DNA of 64,000 nucleotides. It comes from Rhea pennata. Taxonomy: Eukaryota; Chordata; Aves; Rheiformes; Rheidae. Where the stretch lies: positions 26,195,083-26,259,082 of the forward strand of contig NC_084671.1 of the NCBI RefSeq assembly GCF_028389875.1, in the 5' to 3' direction. Under the pieces are notes generated by a model. It had not been told where the DNA came from. It searched no databases and saw nothing but the letters and a program-made list of their open reading frames with translations. The position numbers were made by a program, and so were the translations under genes. Of the stretch, positions 35,701-47,700 are shown piece after piece. Position 1 is the first letter of the stretch; each line of letters begins with the position of its first letter.

Positions 35701-38700
35701 TCTAGTAACATCTATCTCCGTAGCATAGAAGTATTCTTCTAGAAGATATTATTGGAAACTCTTGAGATCTTCTTCCCATTACTCATAATACCACATGATC
35801 TTCCCTAGTGAGGCCGTTATTCACAGATGTATTTCACTAGATGTAATTTGTATCGGTGAGGATAGTTAAGATAATCTCTAACCTACTCATTTAGCAAGAC
35901 TATGAATTTACTGCAGATAAAGTCACAGAAATTACATAATTATAAAACACCTCAAGGAGAGGAATCTGTTTTGGGCAAATTGGGCTTCACTTCTTCATAT
36001 ACTGACTTTTCTCCTTTGCAGTTTTTTAAAACAGGAGTTCAGAATTTTATGATTCTCTATGTAGTAACGATGAATGTTGTATTCCCAAGCAGCCCTTTTC
36101 CATTCTTTCTTGATGGTTATCAGGATCTCTGATATATTGCAGGAACTACCTAAAAGAGGCTCTGTAGTGAAGGTTGCCTGGCTTCTGTCTGCAAAAAGCC
36201 TTCAGGCCATGGCAAAGGACAGATAGAAAAGGTAGTGTGATGTTTGTTGCTCATCTCCAGCAATAAATGCTGGCAAGCAGTCTAATGGTTATGACTCCTA
36301 TCTTAATTCTGGTCCTGGTTGGGTGCACTTTTTTTTTTTTTTTTTTTTTTTCCCTTCTCCTTGCCACAATTTAGCACCAATTTTCTGTCTACGGTGTATA
36401 AATGCTTTGAATTTGCTGAACTGAACTAGAGGTTCAACTATGCTATCTGTTGAGGCAGGGTACCTCAGGAATGGATCTCTAGTGCTGGCATGATACAAAA
36501 TTTTAAAGTATGCTTTATGCAGAGACAGAGTCATTATTTAATATTTCTAGGGGGTGAATTTTATTTCTAAGAACAAGCTGTCCGTTTAAGTGCTTCTTTG
36601 TTCCCTTCCCAATTCTTCAGTATCCAGCCAGCAGTGTTAGGTCTTTGAAATCAGTTTGGCTGTTATTGTGCTTCTGTTTGCAGTTTCAATAGGACAAGAC
36701 CATGTGATCTTTGTTGTCAGAGGCATTCTTCCTAATTGTTATGCCCCCAAAATGACAGAACTTCCCTCCTCAGGAATGAGTTTGACTCTGGATGGGCTGT
36801 CTCTTGTCTGTATAGCTGCACACTTGCTCTCTTGGTTGATTTTGGTGGAAGAGTGTTCTTACGTGGAAGCAGTGGCAAGAATTATGCTCACAGTTCAGAT
36901 TTGGCGCTTAGTGAGCTTTCATTTGTCTTACCCTCGTAAGTTTGAGGCACCATTACAGTCCTTTTACCACAAAACAGATTGCACAGAGCCTCTCGGAATT
37001 TCTCTGCTACAAAAAAATACATGACTGGGTCAAGAGCACCATTTAGACTGGTGAGGCAGGAAGTAACGCGGTTACTGAGTGCTAGAATACGCTGCGTCTC
37101 ACAGGAAGTCTTGGTCCCATCATAATGGAGAATATAAATGTAGCGATTGACATGATAAGGTACAAAGCAGATCAGAAAAATGACTAGGACCATGATAATC
37201 ATTTTGATAGCCTTTTCCTTTAGGTGTTTCTCGACTCTGTTCCCACTCTTCAGGCTTCGGATGATTAATAAGTAGCAAGTCACTGTAGTAACAAATGGGA
37301 GGGTGAATGCCACTGCTAAGGACACAAGAGCATGGCGTGATGCCTTTTCTCTGTAGAGCTGCAGGCAGACTGTTGTGTTGTTCACCTCTGTTGTCTGCAC
37401 ACTGATCAGCAGAGGTGCCATTGCAACAGCAACAATAACCCATAGAAAGGCACATGCCAAATGGGCATAGAGAGACCTGCGGAGCTTGATAGACTTCACA
37501 GGGTGCACAATGGCTAAGAAACGGTCAACACTGATACACATAAGGAAGTAGATACTGGCATACATATTGAGGTAAAAAAGGAAGCCCGTGAGTCTGCATG
37601 GGATTTCACCAAATGGCCAGTGATTACCAGAAAAATGATACACCAACCGGGTGGGAAGTACTAGCACAAAGGATAGGTCAGCCACAGCAAGATGCATCAG
37701 GAAAATGTTGGCAGGTGTGCCTGACTTCTGGTCCCGGACAAAAAGCCAAAGAGCTAGGGCATTGCCAACAAAAGCCAGGATGAAGTCCAGGAAATAGAAA
37801 GTGGCAAAAAAGATGTTCTCCAGATGTGTTTCTTTGCCACATTGCTCTGAAGTTTTCAAAGAAAAAATTGATTGGTTTGTGCAATTGAAGAGCAGGCTTG
37901 AAGTATCTGCTGGGCCGTTCATTTTTCACAAGAAGTTTGGAGCACAAAGCAGAAACCTGAAAGAATTGAGAGAGTATCTTACAAAAGAGCCTGGTTTTGT
38001 GGAGAGAAAAAAAAAATCACGAACAAACACACAAAAAACTTGGAAATCAGTGGTGTTTGCTGATACTAGTATTTAATAGGAGAGGTCAGTCTGAGTTGCA
38101 GCACTTACAAAATTCTGAATACCTCCTGCTCAGTTGGACTTTCCAGACCATTAATTTCTGTTGAAGGAACTACTATAAAGAGTTAGCTTGCTGATTATGA
38201 ACTTACATCCAGGCTGTGCTGAGACCTATTGGATGACAGAGTAGTTAAATGCTCATGTATTATGTTTGTGGAAAAATGGAAGTGGGTAATATATGTCCAG
38301 CTAGAAAGTAATTACTATGTTTAATTTTGAAAGACTGGGTTAGGACTGAAGAGCTCCAAATGAATCAGCTTCTCTGAACACAGATACCTGTTGCAAAGTG
38401 ACCTAGTTTGGAGTACGTGTATTGTTCCTGGAAGGGATGTGGGACAGATGTGATATTGGTGTCATTAAAAAAGTCTCAAAAGTGCAGGTTTCCTGAAAAT
38501 ATACAGTGAAAATTATGTTAGTCTGAAGTCCTGTATTTAAGGCAAACACTTTTAGGTGCAATAGCAAAGAAGATTTCTCAGATGGGTAGCAGCATCTGAT
38601 CTGAACAGCAAAACACACTTAATTGACTTGGAAAACATTACTAGTTATAGCCATGCTGTTGGTTGTTGTCAACGAGTCCTCCTTCTCTACCGGTTTCTTC

Positions 38701-41700
38701 TGCCAACATGACTATCTCTTTCTACCTCAAAAGCTACTAAGCTCCACTATAGCTCATTGAGGGGCTTTTTCAAGTAGCAGCATGGTAAAACTGGACATAC
38801 TTTGCTACTCTTGTGGTTTTCTGTAGGGTCCTGAACAGTATCAACTCCATGATTAGACTTCCTGGGCATCTACCCACAGCTTTTTATACATTTATCATCC
38901 CAGAGTATAGGTAGTAGGGAAAGGCGGGAAGTCTGAATCTCCAGTACTATGCCTGTTTCTTGGTTTCCTGAGAGGTATATTAGAATTCACATCAATACTT
39001 CCATTATGTTTATCATTTCTTTTGTACTGATTGACTGTTACTTCATAATATTTAAGCATTTTTTAAAAGGTAAGTAGCTAAGGAAACTGAAAAAAGCTGG
39101 AACAGAGTAAATGTACAAAAAAGCAGAAAGAGAGAGAGATTGCCAAGGCAGTGTCAAGTGAAACTGGGTTTTAAAACACTTGGGAAAAAAAAGTACTGAA
39201 GTAATGATAGCAAAAGACAGAAAGAAAGTCCGTTTGACTTGGTCATTTATTTTTTGTGTAAGGAAACTATGAAGTATCTGTTTTTTCCTTTGGTATATTT
39301 GTCAGTAATGATAATATGTATAAAGTGTTTTCTCTTTAAGATCAGGCTGCTCCCTTTCCCTCTGCTGATGTTGAGGTTTTAAGATAGTTACTGATACTGT
39401 AACACAGAATTTTCAGTCTCTGCCAGAAGCTACTTTCTGCTGACATCTTACATCATTAGATAGTTGATTTGAGGCAGTAGGCACTGACTCTAGCTTCCCA
39501 GCAGACCTTTCTATTCAGGTGTCTGTAGACATTGGTGGCTGACTGAGAAACTTGAAATGGCAGGTTAGGAACAGAACAATAATATGGCAAATGGAAACAA
39601 AATTCCAAGGTAATTTCCATCTTTTGTTTGACTGCTGTCACTTTCAGGTGGACAGAAAACTATAATAGCTAGAGATTAATGCACTCTGGACAAAATTTGC
39701 TTAGTTTACAGTCTAATTTCAGATGAAATTCAACAGAAGAGAGAGAAGAGAATAAATGAAATTCAGAAGCTGAAATTCCTTCATATGGCCACAGAGGGTC
39801 CTTCTTACTTCATGCATTGCCAGTGTATGCTACGTGTTTATGGCACAAAAGAAACTCAACTTTTGAGTGTATGGGTACTCATTGTCTACTGCCTGCTGCA
39901 TGCTTCTTTGTAGTCCTGGAAATGGCAACATACTATTGTCTTGGAGTTACTAAAGTATGTGTGCAAGGGAGACTGTATAGCCCTTTCTTCTGAAGTATAG
40001 CTCATTCTATAAAAATGCACCGTAACTCTTTGTTCCCCTTGCTTACGTGCACAAAAGGAAAGTTAATTCTCGCTCTTTTCTGCATGGGTTTTCTGGATTT
40101 ACAGAGGACATCACAATTGTTGTTCCTAGTGTTTATTTGTCCCTTAAAAAGTAAAATCTACAAGTATTTTTGAACACAAGAGCTTGAAATTTCTGTATGA
40201 TTGTATTAAGTACTTGTCTTCCCTGGATGGAATTAGTTTAAATATGTGGGTTTTTGTTACATATTAAAGGAGGAATAGGAGGAGACCATACATTTTTAGT
40301 GGCTGTTAATTTACAGTGGTACCTACTAACTGAAATTCTGGCTAGATGATCTTTTTTTTTTTTCATCTGCAGAAAGGATATAAGGAGGTGATCTTTATAC
40401 ATATACACACCTGTCAGTGATCAGGCAGTCTGATGGCTAAGTATTGTTCTATACCTGGTTGTGACACCACTGAAAAATAGCAAATGCTGGATTGGACAAG
40501 CTTAAAAAGCTGGGGCAAGGATGGTGTAAGGAACCAGAGAGGGATATCTTTTGCCTTGATGATAGTGACTTAAATCATTCCAAGAGGTGAAGCAGTAAGC
40601 AGAGACTAAATATTAGGGGTTTAGCAGTCTGAAATGTTCTGTCAGAGTTCTCCCAGTGATTTCTATCATGGAAATATCGTAGGGTGGAGGGGAAAGGAGG
40701 ATATGAGGGATATCAAAAAGTCCAGTGGATCTGTGCCCGGAACTGATGATTCTATCTTTTAAAATGAGTGTCCTTATAGGAGAGCTGCTGTTAACTCATT
40801 TACTTTTGAGAGGAAGGTAAAGTGAGGTATTTTTCATTATCTTGTCAGAAATGATGGAAAAGGGAAATGAGTCTCTGTCTAATTCTGCTTAAGTTTTAAT
40901 CTAGAATGAAATTTTGATCAAGTATTTTATTTTCTTTACAATTCTGTTTGTTGACTTGAAAATCATAGCCTAGTGCTTGACTAGTTAAGAAAAAAAGCTG
41001 ATGTATTGTTAGAATTAAGTGTTGAACTGGTTTTCAGAGTTGAAGTATTGCCAACAAAAAGCTACCAAGAGTAGTAATTGTTTGTTTATTTGTAACTGCA
41101 TTCAGTATGGAAGGCCCTTTATTATTATTTAAAGCTGCACTTCTCTTTTTTTCCTGTTTCTAACCTATCAATTTAAAATGAATATGTTGACTTTTAAACT
41201 TATTTCTTTTTCATTTGATATGCTTACAAAAAACATGTTTTAAGTCCTTAAAAAGCTTGTTATACTCGTCTGCAAACTAGAAACTTTTCCAAGTGCACAA
41301 GATATGTAGTTTGTGCTCAAAGCTATATGGTGCAAGAGGCTTTGACCCCACAGACAGAACAACACAGACTACTCCTTTAGTAGTCTGGCTCACTGTCCCA
41401 TATTTTCCGCTTGGATTGCGCTCTTGGGGTTGTGTGAATATTTAGTGATTTACGTATTGCTGAACAGAGCGCTATTCTGGAGTGAGCCATTATCCCAGGC
41501 TTGAGTTCTAAGAGGCATGTCAGTGCTCATTTGAAATGCCTGCACATTGACCATATTTCATGGCCCTGTTTCTCTTCTGCTCCAAAACAAGCGAGATATC
41601 AATCCACAAGGCTGTCAGTATAGACACAGCGTGATTGCCCTTTGAGCATGTGCTCTACCTGTCACTAATGTGACCATTCATAAGCAGCAAAAATGGATGG

Positions 41701-44700
41701 CTCATCATAAATTAATCACCCTAGCTAATTAGGCAGTTTTGTTTTTATGCCACTGTAGATAAATTTGAAGTATATGGTAAGGTTTTTGGAGTTTCCTGTT
41801 CTTACTCCCAGCTAGAGGAGTTTCTGATTTGGGAATATGTTTGATTCTGCGTTTTTATGATTATGGTTGTAGTGCTTTGTCAAATGGGAATGTTCCCTAA
41901 CTTTCACTAGAAATACATTTCATCATAAACAGTCTGACTGAAACCATTCTCTTGAAAATTGCTCTTGCTTAGCCTCCCACCCCTTAACTAGGAATATTGG
42001 TTTCTTGTGAACACCAAAGCAGCATCAGAGAGTGCTAATCATAGTATATGACTGTCTGTTTGCCTGGCACAAATGGATGGACATTAAGTACTGAAGTTTA
42101 AAAGCTTTAATGTTTTGGAGGAGTGAAGTAAAGAAGAGTGAGAATAGTGAAATTCTTCTTTGAACTTTTAAAAATGTTGCTTGTTCTTAAGTTTCCGTTA
42201 TGTTTGTTAGCCTGTGTGTCTTGCCGCCTCACTGACACCAGCCAGAACTAGTGCTGTTAGGAAAGCTCCTTTGTTATTCTCCCAACAGAAGCTGATCTCT
42301 TACCTGTTTATGGTGCAGTCCTGTGGGTGGGGTATGAAGTCCGTTTGGAGAAAATCTCAGGGAACTCCTTCTGGTGTCAGCAAGCCAAAAAGAAGCAGCA
42401 ACGGAGAAAACAATGAGATGTTCCAGAAAGAGCACACTGTTGCCGACTTGGTGAGGGTGGAGAAGGGACACCCTCTATATAGTGTCCTGCTAGCTCTGAT
42501 AGCGCGTTATCAGCTCAGTCGCACAAGAGCAGGGGAGAGAATACCCCAGCACTGAAGAGCAGTCTTCATTCCAGCTGAACCCTTGGCACGGGGAAGCTGC
42601 TGCTGTTACAGATATGTGTATGCTGTGTGAATATTCTTACGTTCATGGTGCTTACTAAAGGCTGCTACTGAACTCCAAGCTCTTAACACAGACTCCTTGG
42701 AGTCCTCTGATTATTTTGGGAGGGTGGGGAGAAGTATTGTTCAGGGGAAGTCTGGTATTAATAGACACAACAGGACATTTCAGAATGGGATAATTCCATA
42801 CTAGTGGGAGTGGGAAGGGGGAGAGAAAGAGGGGCGGCTGCTATGGTAACAGCTCAGCTTGTCCAACACTTTCCTTTGCCAGCAATAGAGGAGGGTCTAT
42901 GGGGCAGCAGAGAGGGTTTCTCAATGGGGAGGGGTTGATAATAGTTTATCAGTGCAAATGGCTGAAGGCCTCTTATTCAGCTGAATGAGAGGGGTCTCTT
43001 TCAGGACACTTGCTTCAGGGTCCCTGTGTCCTGCCCTGTATAATTAGTCTCCATTTGACAGTGCTGAATAAAATTGATGCCTTTATGCTGAGATGAGCAC
43101 AGCTGCATGTTTCCTTATAATGGGGTGCTGTCTGCTTTTTCTGGGCTCCGTCTGGCAGAACAGTGGTTTCAGCCCTGGAGAGAGACTCTTGCTGACAGGA
43201 GGACCCAAAAAGTGGAGAGAATAATAGTGATACTTAGCACTTAGACAGGCGCCTGTCAGCTGAGGGTCATAAATATTTGAGGTCTCATAACAATATCTGT
43301 GTTGTATTCTTATCCCCATTTTACAGATCTAAGGGTGATTCATGACAGCAGAATTTTAGAAGGCGCCTTGCAATGTACCCACTACTTTAGCTGTAAATCT
43401 ACCCTTCCCTTTTTAATTTTTCCTTTTGCCTGGTATCTTTTGAGAATAACCTGTAAAACTCCGTTTCACATAGGATATAGTGAAAGGAATTAAGCAGACT
43501 TGCTGTTTTGTGACAAAGAAACCTGCAGAAATCATTCCGCTGTCATCTTTATTTTAGCATAAATTCTTCCCAGCCCACAGCATTGCTGCCAAAGGGGTAG
43601 GTAACTAAGCTGAACAGGTTCCCCTCAGAGGTTCTAAATATTGGGATAGAACTGGTAGATTCCCCCAGCCTTTTCAGAAGTCTCTTTTATGTCTTTGCCC
43701 AAGCAACTACCAGAAATTTGGCTAATGTGCCTGTACAGAGCTGCACTTCATGTTTGTTCTAGAACATGAGAGAAACATAGTTATGCTTACCACATGAAAT
43801 TTCATACTCCTTTGTTTTCTTTAACTTATAACAAAAGGAGTTTATGGACAGAGGATCTGGAATTCAGGAATCTTTTGTTTGTCCTAGCTATCAAAGACTA
43901 AGAAATCCAACCATAGTAGAGTCATTCTAGCAGCGTGTTTTGATTCAATGATTTTTATTATCTCTTCTTGACTCCCTCCATCCAACCCACTATGGCAGGG
44001 TTCCATAGTTACTAACAGCGAGAGGATGTTGCCACTTGTTTTTCCTTACCTACCCCTCAAAAAGCTCCTAGCAGAACTGGAAAGATGATGTAGAAGAATG
44101 ACAGATGATTGTAGATACGGAACACTTCTCAGTGAGGAACAACTGAACAGACGAGGACATTTCAGACTGGGGAAGGGAAGATTGAAACAAGATGTGACAG
44201 AGTTCTGTGAATCTTGAGTGGCATGAAAAAGGTGATTATTGATTAAGGGTTTATTGTCGCCTATAATACAAGAACTAGAAGACATAAAGTCAGCAGATAC
44301 AAAACAAATAAAGGGGAATGCCTCTTCATGCGTTGTGTAGTTGAGATGTTTGCTTTTTGGTGTAGTATGATGTGGATGCCACAAGTTTATATAGATTACA
44401 ATATGATTAGACAATCTATGGAAAATAGTCGTCAAAGGATAAGAAATACAAATACTCAAGTTCATAAAGCATGCAGTATAGATAAGTGAATGCTAGGGGA
44501 GTATTCAAAGGAGGTATAACTCTGTGCCTGCTCTATCCATGTATTCTTTCCTGTGCACCCAGTGTTAAAGACAGGACACTAAATTAAATGATGCTTAGTC
44601 TGAACTAATAAGACACTTTAATAAGACACAAGTACTTTGTCTTGAGGGGCAGAATTTACTAACGTTGTTTTTCCTTTGTTCAACTAGGCATCTGTGCAGA

Positions 44701-47700
44701 CCATGCCATAACCGTGAAAAAGCTAAGGGACTGGGAAAGTACATCTGTCAGAAGTGTCACCTGATAATTGATGAGCAACCTCTGATGTTCAGGAATGATT
44801 CCTACCATCCCGATCACTTTAACTGCACCCACTGTGGGTATGTTCTCATATTCTAACCCCTGACAACAAAAGAGTTAGACAAACAGTATAGTCAGTAATG
44901 CAGTCCTTTCCAGGGCTTGAAGTTAACTGCCTTCACATTATCAAACAAATTCTAGGAGAAAAAGGAAAAGGAATTAGGAAAGCATAGAAAAATTGTTGTT
45001 TGATTTTGCTGTTTGATGTTCTTCTATGTTAAGCTCAAATAACACCATTTTATACTGACAGTGAAAACAGTTCCTTGGTATGAACTTAGCTCAAAGGCTA
45101 TATCAAGATTACAATAATAGTGTTGTCCAAACATGACTTTTGACAGAGTATTCAAAATAGTTTGACCTTGCATTTCTGGTTAGAAAAAAATGTTTTGAAG
45201 AGCTGTATGTCTGTCTGGTACAATCCAGTACGGTACTGATTCCTGTCCGAGTTGCTTCTCATAAAGGTGGTATAGTTGGAGCACAGTACTCCCCTAGGAT
45301 GGATAACACTGCTGAGGAATAAGGTAAGTTGTTCTGTACTGAGCACTGCTAAAACAGTCCTTGCACCTGAGCTATGGCATTCAAAGACAGCTCAATTATA
45401 TGGCATTGCACAGCTCTGTGTAGGTATAGCTCATATTTTTGCCAGAGTGTCTAGCCATATTAAGACATGGTATTCCACATATGTTCTCTTGTCTGTCAAA
45501 CTGAGAAAGCTTATAAAAATGAATTGACAATAACTGTATTTCACTAACGTAATTTAATGTCTCACTATTTATAGCATGAATGTGGCCAAAATGTGTCTGT
45601 TTTCAAGTTTAGTCTTTCAAAGACTAAACTTTCATCTCAGATATTAAATGTTCATCTCAGACATTAAAGAGCTTCACTCGGAGTTCTTATTTCAGGAATA
45701 TGTTTATATTTTCAGGAAGGAGCTGACAGCTGAGGCCCGGGAACTGAAGGGAGAACTGTATTGCCTACCTTGCCATGACAAGATGGGAATCCCCATCTGT
45801 GGAGCGTGCCGCAGGCCCATTGAGGGACGAGTGGTCAATGCTCTGGGAAAACAGTGGCATGTTGAGGTGAGGCCTCTTCAGATGCCTTCAGAAGGCATTT
45901 TGGAAGAGGGCTAGTGCTATTTGGAAGCTATAGATGTTGGTGATCCCTGTCTGGTATGAATTCATGCAAAAAAGTTGCATTAAAAAGATTCTTGCAGATG
46001 TGGCTTACTGGTTAGCATTTACTTACTAGAGTTTGATACATCCTGTCTACCCCCACTTAACAAGGTCATAACAATGTTAGAATTTGTAATGTAGACAGAG
46101 ACATCATGATTCTTGCTTTTTAAGCCTTTTCAGCTCATTGTTTATATAACTTTTGGCTTGTCACAGCATGCCCTGAAGTTTTTGGTGATCCATGTGTTTA
46201 GTGATTTAAGCCTCCTAAGGGCTGAGCTGTGAAGGGGGTGCTATTGCTGATTTGAAATGCATGCATGCCAACCATATTTTATGTTCTTGGGTCTCGTCTC
46301 TGAAACAAGCAAGATAACAGTCTACCAGTCTATCAGTATAGAAGCAACATGCTTATGCTTTCAACAGGTGTTCTACTAATGCTAATTAAGCATTAGAAGA
46401 ATGCTTAATTAACTAATTATTACCATAGACTAAATACTTCCTCTTTCTTCGCACCATTTTTCTGAGTTTCATTAAAATGTGAAGTCTCTTGCATTGAGCC
46501 GTGAATTGCAGCCAGAGATGCAAGTCTTTCCCCAGTGTTGAAGAAGTTGCTTTACCTGCCACTGAATGACTTTTTCTTTTACAGCATTTTGTTTGTGCCA
46601 AATGCGAGAAGCCGTTCTTGGGGCACCGACACTATGAGAAAAAAGGACTGGCTTATTGTGAAACTCACTATAACCAGGTAAGTTCTGCCATCTATATGTA
46701 GGTATTTGTTCTGACTGACAAATACTTTGGTAGTCTGGATTTATACGTACAAGGCAGTATGAAAAAAGTAGAGCTTAATTTAAAAAAATCTTTTCTTGGT
46801 AGAAGTGAAATGTAATACTGGTAAGAGAACAGAAGTGTCTTGGGGAGATTGATTTTTCTTTGTCCCATCAAAGCGAAAAAAACACCATGCATTGCCACTA
46901 AAATCCCTGTAACTGTACTTTGAAACAATTGGTGTAGACTTCTTGGATGGCTACTGGCTTCTATTGGCCTAAGATAAATGATGTGCTGTCTAAATCATAA
47001 GTAAAGTGTTTCATGAGCCAATCAAAAAGTAATCTTTCTCTATGACTGTAGTGACAGCCTTTTCTTCTGTCAGAAATTAGTCTCTCCCTCTCTCATAAAA
47101 GGTAAGTGTTACTGTTTTAAAAGTAGCTGTAGGCTTTGTTTTGATGTTTCTGGTTTAGCCTCAGGAGATACGTCTTCAGTAATCATCATTCTCAACTGAT
47201 TCTCTCTTCCTCAGCCACATGTGCAGGTCTTAGAGATCACATAACAATGGTAGAGTGTGAGGCATCAACAAAAAAAGTCTTGTAGGATTTGATGGTACAA
47301 TATACAAATGAACATAGACTATTTGGCAAGCGTATGAGAAGTTATTCAGAAGATTTAAATCAGTATATTTGGTGGCTTTTGCAGTGCCTGGGAATTCACT
47401 GATTGTTAGGATTTAATGTTTGCACCAGCTGTGTGATTTGGGGAGCATGAGCATTCAGTAACATAAGTTCCTGTTCTTATTTCTTTTGCTGTGTAGCTCT
47501 TTGGAGATGTCTGCTACAACTGCAGCCACGTGATCGAGGGAGATGGTAAGATTTGTTCTTTCTGTATTTTGGGTTGCTGTCCCTGTTCCATTTGTCAGTG
47601 CAGCTGTTGCAGTCCCCCAGTTGCAAGGCATCAGTGTTTCTGCTCACATCTGGCCTCATTTGAATTTGGATACAAATCCAAATTCAAATAATCTGGCAGT

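Larger units (their letters stand above)
34678..44687 (+). other. LIMS2: LIMS2 intron 4 (10 kb), host of GPR17
   Basis: Contains GPR17 on the opposite strand at 36,888-37,956, a T23 tract at 36,329-36,351, a regulatory-looking block near 42,780-43,070 and copy A of a diverged repeat at about 41,436-41,735. From 38,000 to 41,300 and from 43,100 to 44,680 I see no gene, repeat or clear motif. Confidence 0.8.
44838..45715 (+). other. LIMS2: LIMS2 intron 5
   Basis: An 878-nt intron. Its last 111 nt carry a 27-nt near-perfect palindrome and a 20-bp tandem duplication, described separately, ahead of the acceptor tattttcag. Confidence 0.85.
45867..46584 (+). other. LIMS2: LIMS2 intron 6
   Basis: A 718-nt intron containing copy B of the diverged repeat (about 46,190-46,392) and an overlapping 12-bp hairpin at 46,383-46,411. 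Confidence 0.85.

Noticed and set aside
36329-36351. T23 tract as the poly(A) tail of a retrocopy
   Set aside because: No flanking target-site duplication or recognisable cDNA-like sequence beside it. A simple homopolymer is enough.
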